NCBI GenBank assembly: GCA_024691065.1
Contig: JAILOA010000008.1
Span: forward strand, 1-17,202
Direction: 5' to 3'
Length of the DNA stretch: 17,202 nucleotides
Origin: Lachnospiraceae bacterium
GTDB lineage: Bacteria > Bacillota > Clostridia > Lachnospirales > Lachnospiraceae
How positions within the stretch are numbered: the first letter of the stretch is position 1; every line of letters starts with the position of its first letter. The notes below the pieces were generated by a model, which was given only the letters and a program-made list of their open reading frames with translations, did no database searches and was not told the DNA's origin. Position numbers and translations under genes: made by a program. Positions 7,762-15,700 of the stretch are shown one piece after another.

Positions 7762-7782
7762 ACCTTACTTAATATATATAAT
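7754..7782 (+). promoter_or_regulatory. Near-consensus sigma-A-type promoter for prs
   Basis: TTGACT (7754-7759), a 17-base spacer and TATAAT (7777-7782). The -35 box overlaps the final codons and stop of the loader gene. Transcription would start near 7789, about 57 bases before the prs start codon. Confidence 0.8.
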
Positions 7783-7845
7783 ATTTAGGTTCATGTTAGT
7801 AGAAAGTAACATTTTAGTTAACAAATTAGATGGAGGAAAACTTTT

Positions 7846-9018
7846 ATGAAATCACATGACAAGTTGGCTGAGACCCTTCCGGTTGGTAACCTGGGAATTG
7901 TAGCACTTGAAAGCAGCAAGAATTTTGGACAGAAGGTAAATGATTATATCGTAGACTGGAGAAGAGAAAGAGTTAAGTTAGACGGTGTTGCGACCACTAT
8001 TTCAGGATACTCAAGAGATCATTATTTAATTGATGCCAAATGTCCTCGTTTCGGAACAGGTGAAGCAAAGGGTATAATCCATGAATCAGTCCGTGGTGAT
8101 GATTTATATCTTCTCGTAGATGTATGTAATTACAGTCTTACTTACACAGTTTGTGGACAGACAAATCATATGTCCCCTGATGATCATTATCAGGATTTAA
8201 AGAGACTTATTGCGGCAGTTGGCGGCAAGGCCAGAAGAATTACGGTTATTATGCCATTCTTATATGAAAGTCGTCAGCACAGAAGAAGTGCCCGCGAATC
8301 TCTTGACTGTGCATTGGCACTTCACGAATTATGTAATATGGGTGTTGAAAGTATTATTACATTTGATGCGCATGACCCACGTGTACAGAACTCAATTCCA
8401 TTACACGGATTTGAAACAGTGCAGCCATCTTATCAATTTATAAAGGCATTACTTAAGAATGTTCCTGATTTAAAGATTGACTCGGATCATATGATGGTTA
8501 TTTCACCGGATGAAGGTGGTATGGGAAGAGCAATCTACTACGCAAACGTTCTTAGCCTTGATATAGGTATGTTCTATAAGAGAAGAGATTATTCCCGTAT
8601 AGTTGACGGAAGAAATCCTATTGTATCTCATGAATTCTTAGGTTCCGACCTTTCCGGTAAGGATGTATTCATTATCGATGATATGATTTCTTCGGGCGAA
8701 AGTATGATTGACGTTGCAAGAGAATTAAAGGAGAGAAATGCGGGAAGAATCTTTGCTGCATCTACCTTCGGTTTATTCACAAACGGAATGGCTAAGTTTG
8801 ATGAGGCTGTTGAGAAGGGACTTATCGATAAGGTTCTTACAACAAACCTTACATATCAGCCGGAAGAACTTTTGAAGCGTGATTATTATATCAATGTAGA
8901 TATGAGTAAGTATGTTGCACTTTTGATTGATACATTAAATCATGATCAGTCTATCAGTGAACTTCTTAATCCTACCGAGAGAATTCAGGCAGCTATGAAG
9001 AAATACGGACAAATCTAA
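7846..9018 (+). CDS. prs: Ribose-phosphate pyrophosphokinase (PRPP synthetase)
   Basis: It makes PRPP from ribose 5-phosphate and ATP, feeding purine, pyrimidine, NAD, His and Trp synthesis. Seen: ESVRGDDLYLLVDV (the classic ESVRG block), the ATP-site region VIMPFLYESRQHRRSARESLDCA, the metal/ribose-5-phosphate region TFDAHDPRVQNSIPL, SPDEGGMGRA, and the PRPP loop VFIIDDMISSGESM with D278/D279. At 390 residues it is longer than the usual ~315, and the standard YARQDRK and LHADQIQGFF motifs are replaced by YESRQHRR and AHDPRVQNSIP. It therefore belongs to a divergent long branch, but the phosphoribosyl-binding signature is intact. The ribosome binding site is GGAGGA (7832-7837). It has its own promoter and terminator and is probably a single-gene transcript. 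Confidence 0.92.
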   Translation: MKSHDKLAETLPVGNLGIVALESSKNFGQKVNDYIVDWRRERVKLDGVATTISGYSRDHYLIDAKCPRFGTGEAKGIIHESVRGDDLYLLVDVCNYSLTYTVCGQTNHMSPDDHYQDLKRLIAAVGGKARRITVIMPFLYESRQHRRSARESLDCALALHELCNMGVESIITFDAHDPRVQNSIPLHGFETVQPSYQFIKALLKNVPDLKIDSDHMMVISPDEGGMGRAIYYANVLSLDIGMFYKRRDYSRIVDGRNPIVSHEFLGSDLSGKDVFIIDDMISSGESMIDVARELKERNAGRIFAASTFGLFTNGMAKFDEAVEKGLIDKVLTTNLTYQPEELLKRDYYINVDMSKYVALLIDTLNHDQSISELLNPTERIQAAMKKYGQI

Positions 9019-9043
9019 TTTTAATACAGCAATTAATGAATAT

Positions 9044-9081
9044 AAGGCAGTTGCAGGCTTTTGCTTGTAGCTGCTTTTTTT
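9044..9081 (+). terminator. Rho-independent terminator of prs
   Basis: A 15-bp stem pairs 9044-9058 with 9063-9077, allowing four G-U pairs, around a TTTT loop. The run of T continues to 9081. It lies 26 bases after the prs stop. Confidence 0.85.
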
Positions 9082-9089
9082 ATGATTAA

Positions 9090-9175
9090 AAGTAGCTACC
9101 CGGATATAAGATGAAAGAAAGCTGCTTTCGGAATATAAGATGAAAGAAAGTAGTTTCCGGATATAAGATGAAAGA
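9090..9175. repeat. Three tandem copies of a ~29-bp repeat
   Basis: Copies at 9090-9118, 9119-9147 and 9148-9175. Each begins AAGYWGYT and ends in an almost unchanged GGATATAAGATGAAAGA (one base differs in copy 2); the first third varies. No spacers separate the copies and no cas genes are present. It lies between the prs terminator and the - strand terminators of the tRNA. Confidence 0.85.
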
Positions 9176-9178
9176 AAT

Positions 9179-9210
9179 AAAAAACCTGACTCATAAATTG
9201 AATCAGGTTT
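9179..9210 (-). terminator. Second hairpin terminator on the - strand, behind tRNA-Arg
   Basis: AAACCTGA (9182-9189) pairs with TCAGGTTT (9203-9210); three more pairs follow after one C/A mismatch. On the - strand the hairpin is followed by a run of six T (the A-run at 9179-9184). It may back up the nearer terminator. Confidence 0.55.
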
Positions 9211-9226
9211 ATTGAAATATAGATAT

Positions 9227-9253
9227 AAAAAAGCCCGGAAACAAGTTCCGGGC
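9227..9253 (-). terminator. Rho-independent terminator of tRNA-Arg
   Basis: GCCCGGAA (9233-9240) and TTCCGGGC (9246-9253) form a perfect 8-bp stem with a 5-base loop. Read on the - strand it is followed by TTTTTT (A-run 9227-9232). It sits just behind the tRNA 3' end. Confidence 0.85.
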
Positions 9254-9261
9254 AATAAAAA

Positions 9262-9335
<74 letters not shown>

Positions 9336-9347
9336 CCACAAGTAAGC

Positions 9348-9376
9348 ATTATATACCATATATTTTGAAAATGCAA
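9348..9376 (-). promoter_or_regulatory. Promoter of tRNA-Arg
   Basis: On the - strand: TTGCAT (9376-9371), exactly 17 bases, then TATAAT (9353-9348). Predicted start is about 9341, six bases before the mature tRNA 5' end. Confidence 0.85.
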
Positions 9377-9445
9377 GTACTTTCGAATTAATTTATTTTT
9401 TTGTGCAATATTTTAAAAATTTATTGTTATTTAACGAAAAATTTG

Positions 9446-9474
9446 TTCACTTTTCACAAAAACTATGATATACT
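9446..9474 (+). promoter_or_regulatory. Extended -10 promoter for glgCD
   Basis: TTCACT (9446-9451), a 17-base spacer, then TATACT (9469-9474) preceded by TG at -15/-14 (TGATATACT), an extended -10 element. The start would be near 9481, giving a ~24-base leader with GAGGTGA before the GTG start. Confidence 0.65.
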
Positions 9475-9504
9475 AGTATCATTCTATACAAGCGAGGTGA
9501 TAAC

Positions 9505-10776
9505 GTGATTAAGAAGGAAATGATTGCAATGCTCCTGGCAGGCGGTCAAGGCTCAAGATTGGGCGTACTTACAGCAAATATAGCTAAGCCAGCAGTGGCA
9601 TTTGGCGGAAAGTACAGAATAATAGACTTTCCTCTCAGTAACTGTATTAATTCCGGGGTGGATACAGTAGGTGTACTCACGCAGTATCAGCCATTGGCTC
9701 TTAATACACATATCGGCATTGGTATACCTTGGGATTTAGATAGGAACGTCGGTGGCGTTTCAATACTTCCTCCTTATGAGAAGAGTACCAACAGCGAGTG
9801 GTACACAGGTACAGCTAATGCTATTTACCAGAACCTTAGGTTCATGGAATATTATAATCCTGATTATGTACTTATTCTTGGTGGTGATCACATTTATAAA
9901 ATGGATTATGAAGTGATGCTTGATTTCCATAAGGCAAACAAAGCAGATATTACTCTTGCTACACTTGCCGTTCCTATGGAAGAAGCAAGCCGTTTCGGTA
10001 TTGTTATTGCCGATGAGAATAAGCAAATACAGGAATTTGAAGAGAAACCGGAGCATCCGAGAAGTAATTTGGCTTCTATGGGTATCTATATTTTCTCCTG
10101 GCCGGTTCTTAGAGATGCACTTATTAAGCTTAAGGATCAGCCGTCATGTGACTTTGGTAAGCACATTATTCCATATTGTCATGAGAAGGGTTCACGTATT
10201 TTTGCGTACGAATTCAATGGTTATTGGAAGGATGTAGGAACCTTAGGTGCATATTGGGAAGCTAATATGGAGCTTATCGATCTCATACCGGTATTTAATC
10301 TCTATGAGGAATTTTGGAAAATCTTTACAAAGAGTGAAAAGATTCCACCACAGTATGTGGCAGCAGACGCCATAGTTGATAAAGCTATTATAGGCGAGGC
10401 TTCGGAGATATATGGTGAGGTTCATAACTCGGTTATAGGTGCCGGGGTAATCATAAAACCTGGTGTTGTTGTGCGGGATTCTATCATTATGAATTCCGTC
10501 GAAATCGGAGAGAATACCACCATAGATAAAGCTATCATAGCTGAGAATACCAAGATTGGCGCAAATTGTAAGCTTGGTGTAGGTGAAGAAGCTCCTAATA
10601 AGGTTAAACCAAGTGTTTACGCTTTTGGTCTTGTAACTATTGGCGAGGATTCAGTAGTGCCTGATGGTGTAAGTATCGGAAAGAATACTGCTATTTCTGG
10701 TGAGACTGAAGCATCAGATTATCCGGATAATGAGCTTAAAGCCGGAGAAACTTTGATTAAGGTAGGTGATAGATAA
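9505..10776 (+). CDS. glgC: Glucose-1-phosphate adenylyltransferase, catalytic subunit GlgC
   Basis: It makes ADP-glucose from glucose 1-phosphate and ATP, the committed step of bacterial glycogen synthesis, in the cytoplasm. Seen in 423 residues: the nucleotide loop MLLAGGQGSRLGVLT (9-23), AKPAVAFGGKYRIIDFPLSN, GTANAIYQN, LGGDHIYKMDY with metal-binding D128, FEEKP, YWKDVGTLGAYWEAN, and a C-terminal left-handed beta-helix made of hexapeptide repeats (AIIGEASEIYG ... GENTTIDKAIIAENTKIG). The start is GTG 9505, supported by GAGGTGA (9494-9500) and the usual MxKKEMIAMLL beginning; ATG 9520 is a poorer choice. The stop overlaps the glgD start codon by one base (TAATG), implying translational coupling of the two subunits. 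No glgA, glgB or glgP lies in the window. Confidence 0.96.
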   Translation: MIKKEMIAMLLAGGQGSRLGVLTANIAKPAVAFGGKYRIIDFPLSNCINSGVDTVGVLTQYQPLALNTHIGIGIPWDLDRNVGGVSILPPYEKSTNSEWYTGTANAIYQNLRFMEYYNPDYVLILGGDHIYKMDYEVMLDFHKANKADITLATLAVPMEEASRFGIVIADENKQIQEFEEKPEHPRSNLASMGIYIFSWPVLRDALIKLKDQPSCDFGKHIIPYCHEKGSRIFAYEFNGYWKDVGTLGAYWEANMELIDLIPVFNLYEEFWKIFTKSEKIPPQYVAADAIVDKAIIGEASEIYGEVHNSVIGAGVIIKPGVVVRDSIIMNSVEIGENTTIDKAIIAENTKIGANCKLGVGEEAPNKVKPSVYAFGLVTIGEDSVVPDGVSIGKNTAISGETEASDYPDNELKAGETLIKVGDR

Positions 10777-11897
10777 TGAGAGCTATTGGCATAGTATTGG
10801 CTGGTGGTAATAACAGCCGTATGAAAGAACTGTCCAACAAGAGAGCTATCGCTGCCATGCCGATAGCCGGTGGATTTAGAAGTGTAGACTTCGTACTCAG
10901 TAATATGAGTAATTCCCATATTCAAAAGGTTGCTGTATTTACACAGTTTAACGCAAAATCACTTAATGAGCATTTAAACTCTTCCAAATGGTGGGATTTC
11001 GGACGTAAGCAGGGAGGTCTCTATGTATTTACTCCTACAACTACTCCGGATAACAGCTATTGGTATAGAGGAACTGCAGATGCAATTGCTCAGAATCTTA
11101 CTTATTTAAAAAATAGCCATGAGCCTTATGTTGTAATAGCATCAGGTGATGGTATTTATAAGATGGATTACAATAAGGTACTTGAGTATCATATCGCTAA
11201 GAAGGCAGATATAACTGTAGTTGTATCTAAGCTTGACGAGCGTGATGATATAAGCCGTTTCGGTGTTGTTGATGTTGATTCTGACGGACGCATCACAGAA
11301 TTTGAAGAGAAACCGATTGGCGCTAAGACCCAACTTGTTTCCACAGGTATTTACGTTATCAGACGTCGTCTTCTTGTTGAACTCATTGAGAAGTCAGCAC
11401 AGGAAGAGCGTTATGATTTCGTTAAGGATATCCTTATCCGTTATAGAAATATCAAGAAGATATATGCTTATGAGACAACCGATTACTGGAGCAATATTTC
11501 TTCTGTAGAGTCATATTACAGAACAAATATGGATTTCCTTTCACCGGAAGTCAGAGATTATTTCTTTAAGCAATATCCGGATATTTATTCAAAGGTACAG
11601 GATTTGCCACCGGCAAAGTATAATGAAGGAGCAGTCGTTAAGAACAGCTTAGTTTCCAGTGGATGTATAATCAATGGAAATGTTGAGAATTCTATTCTTT
11701 TCAAGGAAGTATATGTTGGTAACAACTGTACTATTAAGAATTCTATTATTCTTAATGATGTTTATATTGGTGACAACACACATATTGAAAACTGCATAGT
11801 AGAAAGTCGCGATACCATTAGAGCAAATGCTAATTACGTTGGCGAGCCTGATAATGTTAAGATAGTAGTTGAGAAAAATGAAAGATACGCTTTATAA
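10776..11897 (+). CDS. glgD: Glucose-1-phosphate adenylyltransferase, regulatory-type subunit GlgD
   Basis: It is the partner subunit of Firmicute ADP-glucose pyrophosphorylase. Family knowledge: GlgD alone is nearly inactive but raises the activity of GlgC in a heterotetramer. Seen in 373 residues: the same fold as GlgC, but with an altered nucleotide loop (VLAGGNNSRMKEL instead of GGQGSRLGVLT) and SNKRAIAAMPI where GlgC has AKPAVAFGG. The sugar/metal region SGDGIYKMDY, FEEKPIGAKTQL and DYWSNISSVESYYRTN are retained. The C-terminus has hexapeptide-like repeats (SILFKEVYVGNNCTIKNSII). Its ATG overlaps the glgC stop. A 7-bp hairpin spans its own stop codon (11885-11905) but lacks a T-run, so I do not call it a terminator. 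Confidence 0.94.
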   Translation: MRAIGIVLAGGNNSRMKELSNKRAIAAMPIAGGFRSVDFVLSNMSNSHIQKVAVFTQFNAKSLNEHLNSSKWWDFGRKQGGLYVFTPTTTPDNSYWYRGTADAIAQNLTYLKNSHEPYVVIASGDGIYKMDYNKVLEYHIAKKADITVVVSKLDERDDISRFGVVDVDSDGRITEFEEKPIGAKTQLVSTGIYVIRRRLLVELIEKSAQEERYDFVKDILIRYRNIKKIYAYETTDYWSNISSVESYYRTNMDFLSPEVRDYFFKQYPDIYSKVQDLPPAKYNEGAVVKNSLVSSGCIINGNVENSILFKEVYVGNNCTIKNSIILNDVYIGDNTHIENCIVESRDTIRANANYVGEPDNVKIVVEKNERYAL

Positions 11898-12082
11898 GAG
11901 CGTATGAAAAAGGTCTATAATTAGGTTAGATTTTCCTGATTACATTATGTCTATACGAAGTCTATTATGTTTTTGTATATGATTTATTTTAAGACCTTGA
12001 ATTGTTTATAATTCTGTTGGATGCTCTGATATTATCTCAGTGTTCATTGGATTATAATAAATAATCACTTTGGAGGAAATGT

Positions 12083-12376
12083 ATGAACATTACAGACATT
12101 AGGGTTAGAATGGTTGCTTCGAGCGGACGCATGAAAGCAGTTGTTTCTATCACGATTGACAACGAATTTGTTGTACACGACATTAAGGTAATTGAAGGAG
12201 AGAAAGGTTTGTTTATTGCAATGCCTTCACGGAAATCTTTAGACGGTGAGTATAGAGATATTGCACATCCTATCAATTCAGACACCAGAAACAGCATTCA
12301 AGAGCAGGTTCTTCAAAAATATGAGGAGACACTGGCAAATGAACCGGCTGAAGGTGTAGCGCCTGAAGATATTTAG
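12083..12376 (+). CDS. spoVG: SpoVG family regulator
   Basis: It is a small nucleic-acid-binding regulator, known in Bacillus for sporulation effects and in other Firmicutes for global control of gene expression. Seen: MNITDIRVRMV at the N-terminus, KAVVSITIDNEFVVHDIKVI, FIAMPSRKSLDGEYRDIAHPI and NSIQEQVLQKYEE, which together cover the whole family pattern. The 97-residue length is normal, with an acidic tail (EPAEGVAPEDI). ATG 12083 has GGAGGA (12072-12077) upstream. The 185-base upstream gap has A+T-rich tracts (TATAAT at 12007-12012) but no -35 box I would defend, and I see no clear sigma-H site. A strong terminator follows, so it is probably monocistronic. Confidence 0.95.
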   Translation: MNITDIRVRMVASSGRMKAVVSITIDNEFVVHDIKVIEGEKGLFIAMPSRKSLDGEYRDIAHPINSDTRNSIQEQVLQKYEETLANEPAEGVAPEDI

Positions 12377-12407
12377 GCTTTGTATAATAATAATTCAAAA
12401 AAAACGA

Positions 12408-12446
12408 GGGTATTCCCGATTTGATTCGGGGATGCCCTTTCTTTAT
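12408..12446 (+). terminator. Rho-independent terminator of spoVG
   Basis: GGGTATTCCCGA (12408-12419) pairs with TCGGGGATGCCC (12426-12437) using two wobble pairs; the loop is six bases. TTTCTTT follows the stem and an A-run (12397-12404) precedes it. Confidence 0.88.
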
Positions 12447-12795
12447 GTGTGCATTTCGGAGCTCGTTATCAGTGAATAAAAATATAGTTGCCGGAGAAAT
12501 TATATTTATTTTATAGAGCCGGAGCCTGTAAACTTCAACTCCGGAAAAACTTAAAATTTAATTATGTTTTTAACTATTTGTGGCTAAATTTGCTTCTGTG
12601 TGTTAAAATTAAAGTTAGTCTCAGTGTAAGTGATTCTCCGCTTTTTTTACGTGATAGCATTAAGTGGTAACAGAAGGCTTACAATTGGATGGAAAATGTT
12701 CCTATGATAGTGTAAAGTTCTCTATAAGAAAAGAAAGTCATAGAAAATAGACTCAAACGAACCTTGAAAATGTAGATATTGAAGGGGTGATAGAA
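12447..12795. other. Gap of ~350 bases before the SNF2 gene; no gene seen
   Basis: No open frame here looks coding; the 60-codon frame at 12488-12670 has no ribosome binding site and no recognisable content. CCGGAG occurs at 12491-12496 and 12519-12524, and either copy could pair with CTCCGG at 12539-12544, making alternative small hairpins without a T-run. There is no promoter pair I would stand behind. The last bases hold the SNF2 ribosome binding site AAGGGGTG (12782-12789). Confidence 0.5.
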
Positions 12796-15700
12796 ATGGG
12801 AGTAGTATTTGGAAACTCCGGAAATAAGGATGCTTGGAATAAGAATCGGAGCAGAGAAATCATTCGAAATCCTTTGGAATATATAGAAAAAAATTATATA
12901 AATACGGTAGATGAGACAGAGGAAGAGGAGTCGTTAGATGAAGAAAGTTTAGAGGGATTAAAAAAAGCTTATAAAAACATTTCCAATTCCGATTATTATG
13001 GTGATTTGTTTTTCGAAGATGATGAGATAGCTGAAGAAAATGATGATGAGACAGTTGAAGAAAATGATGATGAGACAGTTGAAGAAAATGAGGATGAGGT
13101 AACCCGGGAAAACGGTGATATAGATTTTAAAGATGATCAGGATAAAATAATTGGTGAAAAAAATATTGATAACGGAAGTTCTGATTTAAATGATGATTCT
13201 TCCGGGAACGGTCGTCTTAATATTTCTAAGAAAAGGGGCTCGCTTTTAAAGCCTGAGAAACATTATAAAGATCAATATAAATATTATGATTATGAACAAA
13301 TATTAAATTCCAGGCCTTATGAAAAGGGAGAGTTAGATGAGGCAATTGAGCTGTGCCGAAAGGGATTGGTACATTTAAAATCAATAAATATAGGATATTA
13401 CAAGAGTATAGGCGGAAATACCAAATCCATAAAACTAATCGGCGAATATATGATAAACGGTTACAGGAAAATCGCAATTTTGATGTATGACAGGGAAAAC
13501 ATCATTTATACAAATTGCAGCTGTAACACATGCATGAAAAATAATGCATATAACAATTATTTTCATGAATATACCTTCAAAAAGCTTTGTAAATATTTGT
13601 TGGCGCTTTTTATATTGGGCTATGAGAAGACCAGAAATCAGAGCGTTGGAGATATTACTAATCAGGAAAGCAAGAATTTCATGAAGCTTTTTTCGAAGAG
13701 CAGGAAATTTCTTGAGCAAGATGACAATATAATCGAAGAAGAGGTAGTGCTTGTACCTAAAATCGAGGTTGACAGATATGTAAATGTATCGTTCAAGGTG
13801 GGAACATCTCAGAAACAATACGTGTTAAAAAACATTAATGATTTAATCAAGAAGTACGAGGAAAAGGGAGTTCTACAGCTGGGTAAAGCTTTTGAACTGG
13901 ATTTTTCAAAGCAGGATTTTGAGGACCATAGTAAATGGCTCTTTGATATTGCGGAGGAATATTCGGATAATTTGAATACCATCGAAACCCAGTATGATGT
14001 GGCTAATACATGGGAGAGTGCCAGGCCTTTGCAAAAAATAAGATTAACCGGAAAGGACCTGGATGAATTCTATGATTATTATAAGGATAAGACTTTGGAT
14101 TTTAAGGGGGTCACCAATAAAAATAAGGTGATTCATTTTGGGGAGGAGGATATAAAGATTAAGTTCTCCATTGAACCCGTTATGTATTCTACTATATTTG
14201 ACGGCGTTGTGATGAAGGGAGAAATCCCGTCGCTGTATTATGGTAAAGAATATACTTATATATTTAACAAGGAAAAATGCAAGTTACAAAGGATAGATAA
14301 GGAACTGTCCGATGTTCTTGTGCAATTGTCCAAAACCAATAAAAGAAGATGGACATTAAGTGACTATATGATTGAACTGAAGGTTGGAAGATCATATTTG
14401 TCGGATTTTTATAACAATGTACTTCCTAACTTTCCTAAGGAATTTGAGATTGAGGAGAGTCAAAGGGGCTATATAGAAAGCTTTGTGGCTCCGAATGCTG
14501 AATTCTCATTTTATATAGATGTTGATAATGAGGCGAATGAAATTCTTTGTACGGCTGTGGTATCTTACGGCGATAACAGTTTTAAGCTTTATCCGGCGAA
14601 TATTATCGAGGCCAGTGCATACAGGAATTATGAAAGAGAAGACGAGATAATAGACGAAATCTTAAGCGTTTTCAGGATGTTTGATAATGAAAAACAGGTA
14701 TTTTATCATGAAAATGATGCGGATTTCACTTATTATATGCTTACCACCGGACTTAACCAATTTATGAAATTGGGAGATGTTCATGCATCCGAAGAGTTTT
14801 TGAAACTCAGGATTAAGAGGCGTTTCTCAATAAATGTTGGTGTCAGGGTGGAGAGTGAGCTTATGACTGTGGAGGTTCTTTCCGATGATATACCACAGGA
14901 TGAGCTTTTGGATATCTTGAAGAGCTATCAGCTAAGGAAGAAGTTTCATAAGCTGAAAAGCGGGGAGATATTGGATCTGGGATCCGAAAGTGCCGAGGAG
15001 CTTGAGGCATTATTGGATGCAACACATGTTTCGCTTAAGGAGTTTGTGAAAGGAAAGATTCAGATACCTGCTTACAGAGCGCTATATTTAAATAAGATGC
15101 TTGAGGAACATGATGACATAATAACTCACCGTGATTCGAATTTTAAGAAGCTTATAAAGAACTTTAAGACGGTAAAGGATTCCGAATATGAGCTTCCGGA
15201 TTCTTTGGAAAATGTAGCGAGAAAATATCAGAAACAGGGCTTCAGATGGCTTATGACCGTTAAGAACTGCGGGTTTGGCGGTATATTGGCGGATGAGATG
15301 GGTCTCGGAAAGACACTTCAAACCATTTCCGTTTTGCTGGAAGCAAAGAAGGCCGGAGTTCTTTTAAATTCATTGGTTGTATCGCCGGCATCGCTGGTTT
15401 ACAACTGGATTGAAGAGTTTGAGAGATTTGCACCGGATATTTCAGTAAAGGCTATAACGGGTACGAAGGCAGAGAGGCGTGAACTTATAAGATATTCGGA
15501 TGCCTATGATGTGATAGTTACATCTTATGATTTACTTAAGAGAGACATTGATTTATACGAAGATAAGGAATTTGATTTTCAGATAATCGATGAAGCGCAG
15601 TATATCAAGAATCCGCAAACAGGTGCCGCAAAGTCTGTCAAGGTTATCAAGAGCAAGCACAGGATTGCGCTTACCGGTACTCCTATAGAAAACAGGCTAA

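Noticed and set aside
9090..9175. Possible CRISPR array
   Set aside because: The copies abut with no unique spacers, the head of each unit is related between copies, and there are no cas genes.
11885..11905. Hairpin over the glgD stop codon as a terminator
   Set aside because: Only 7 bp, and followed by GAAAAAGG rather than a T-run.
12488..12670. 60-codon frame between spoVG and the SNF2 gene
   Set aside because: No ribosome binding site, no recognisable motif and biased, low-information composition.
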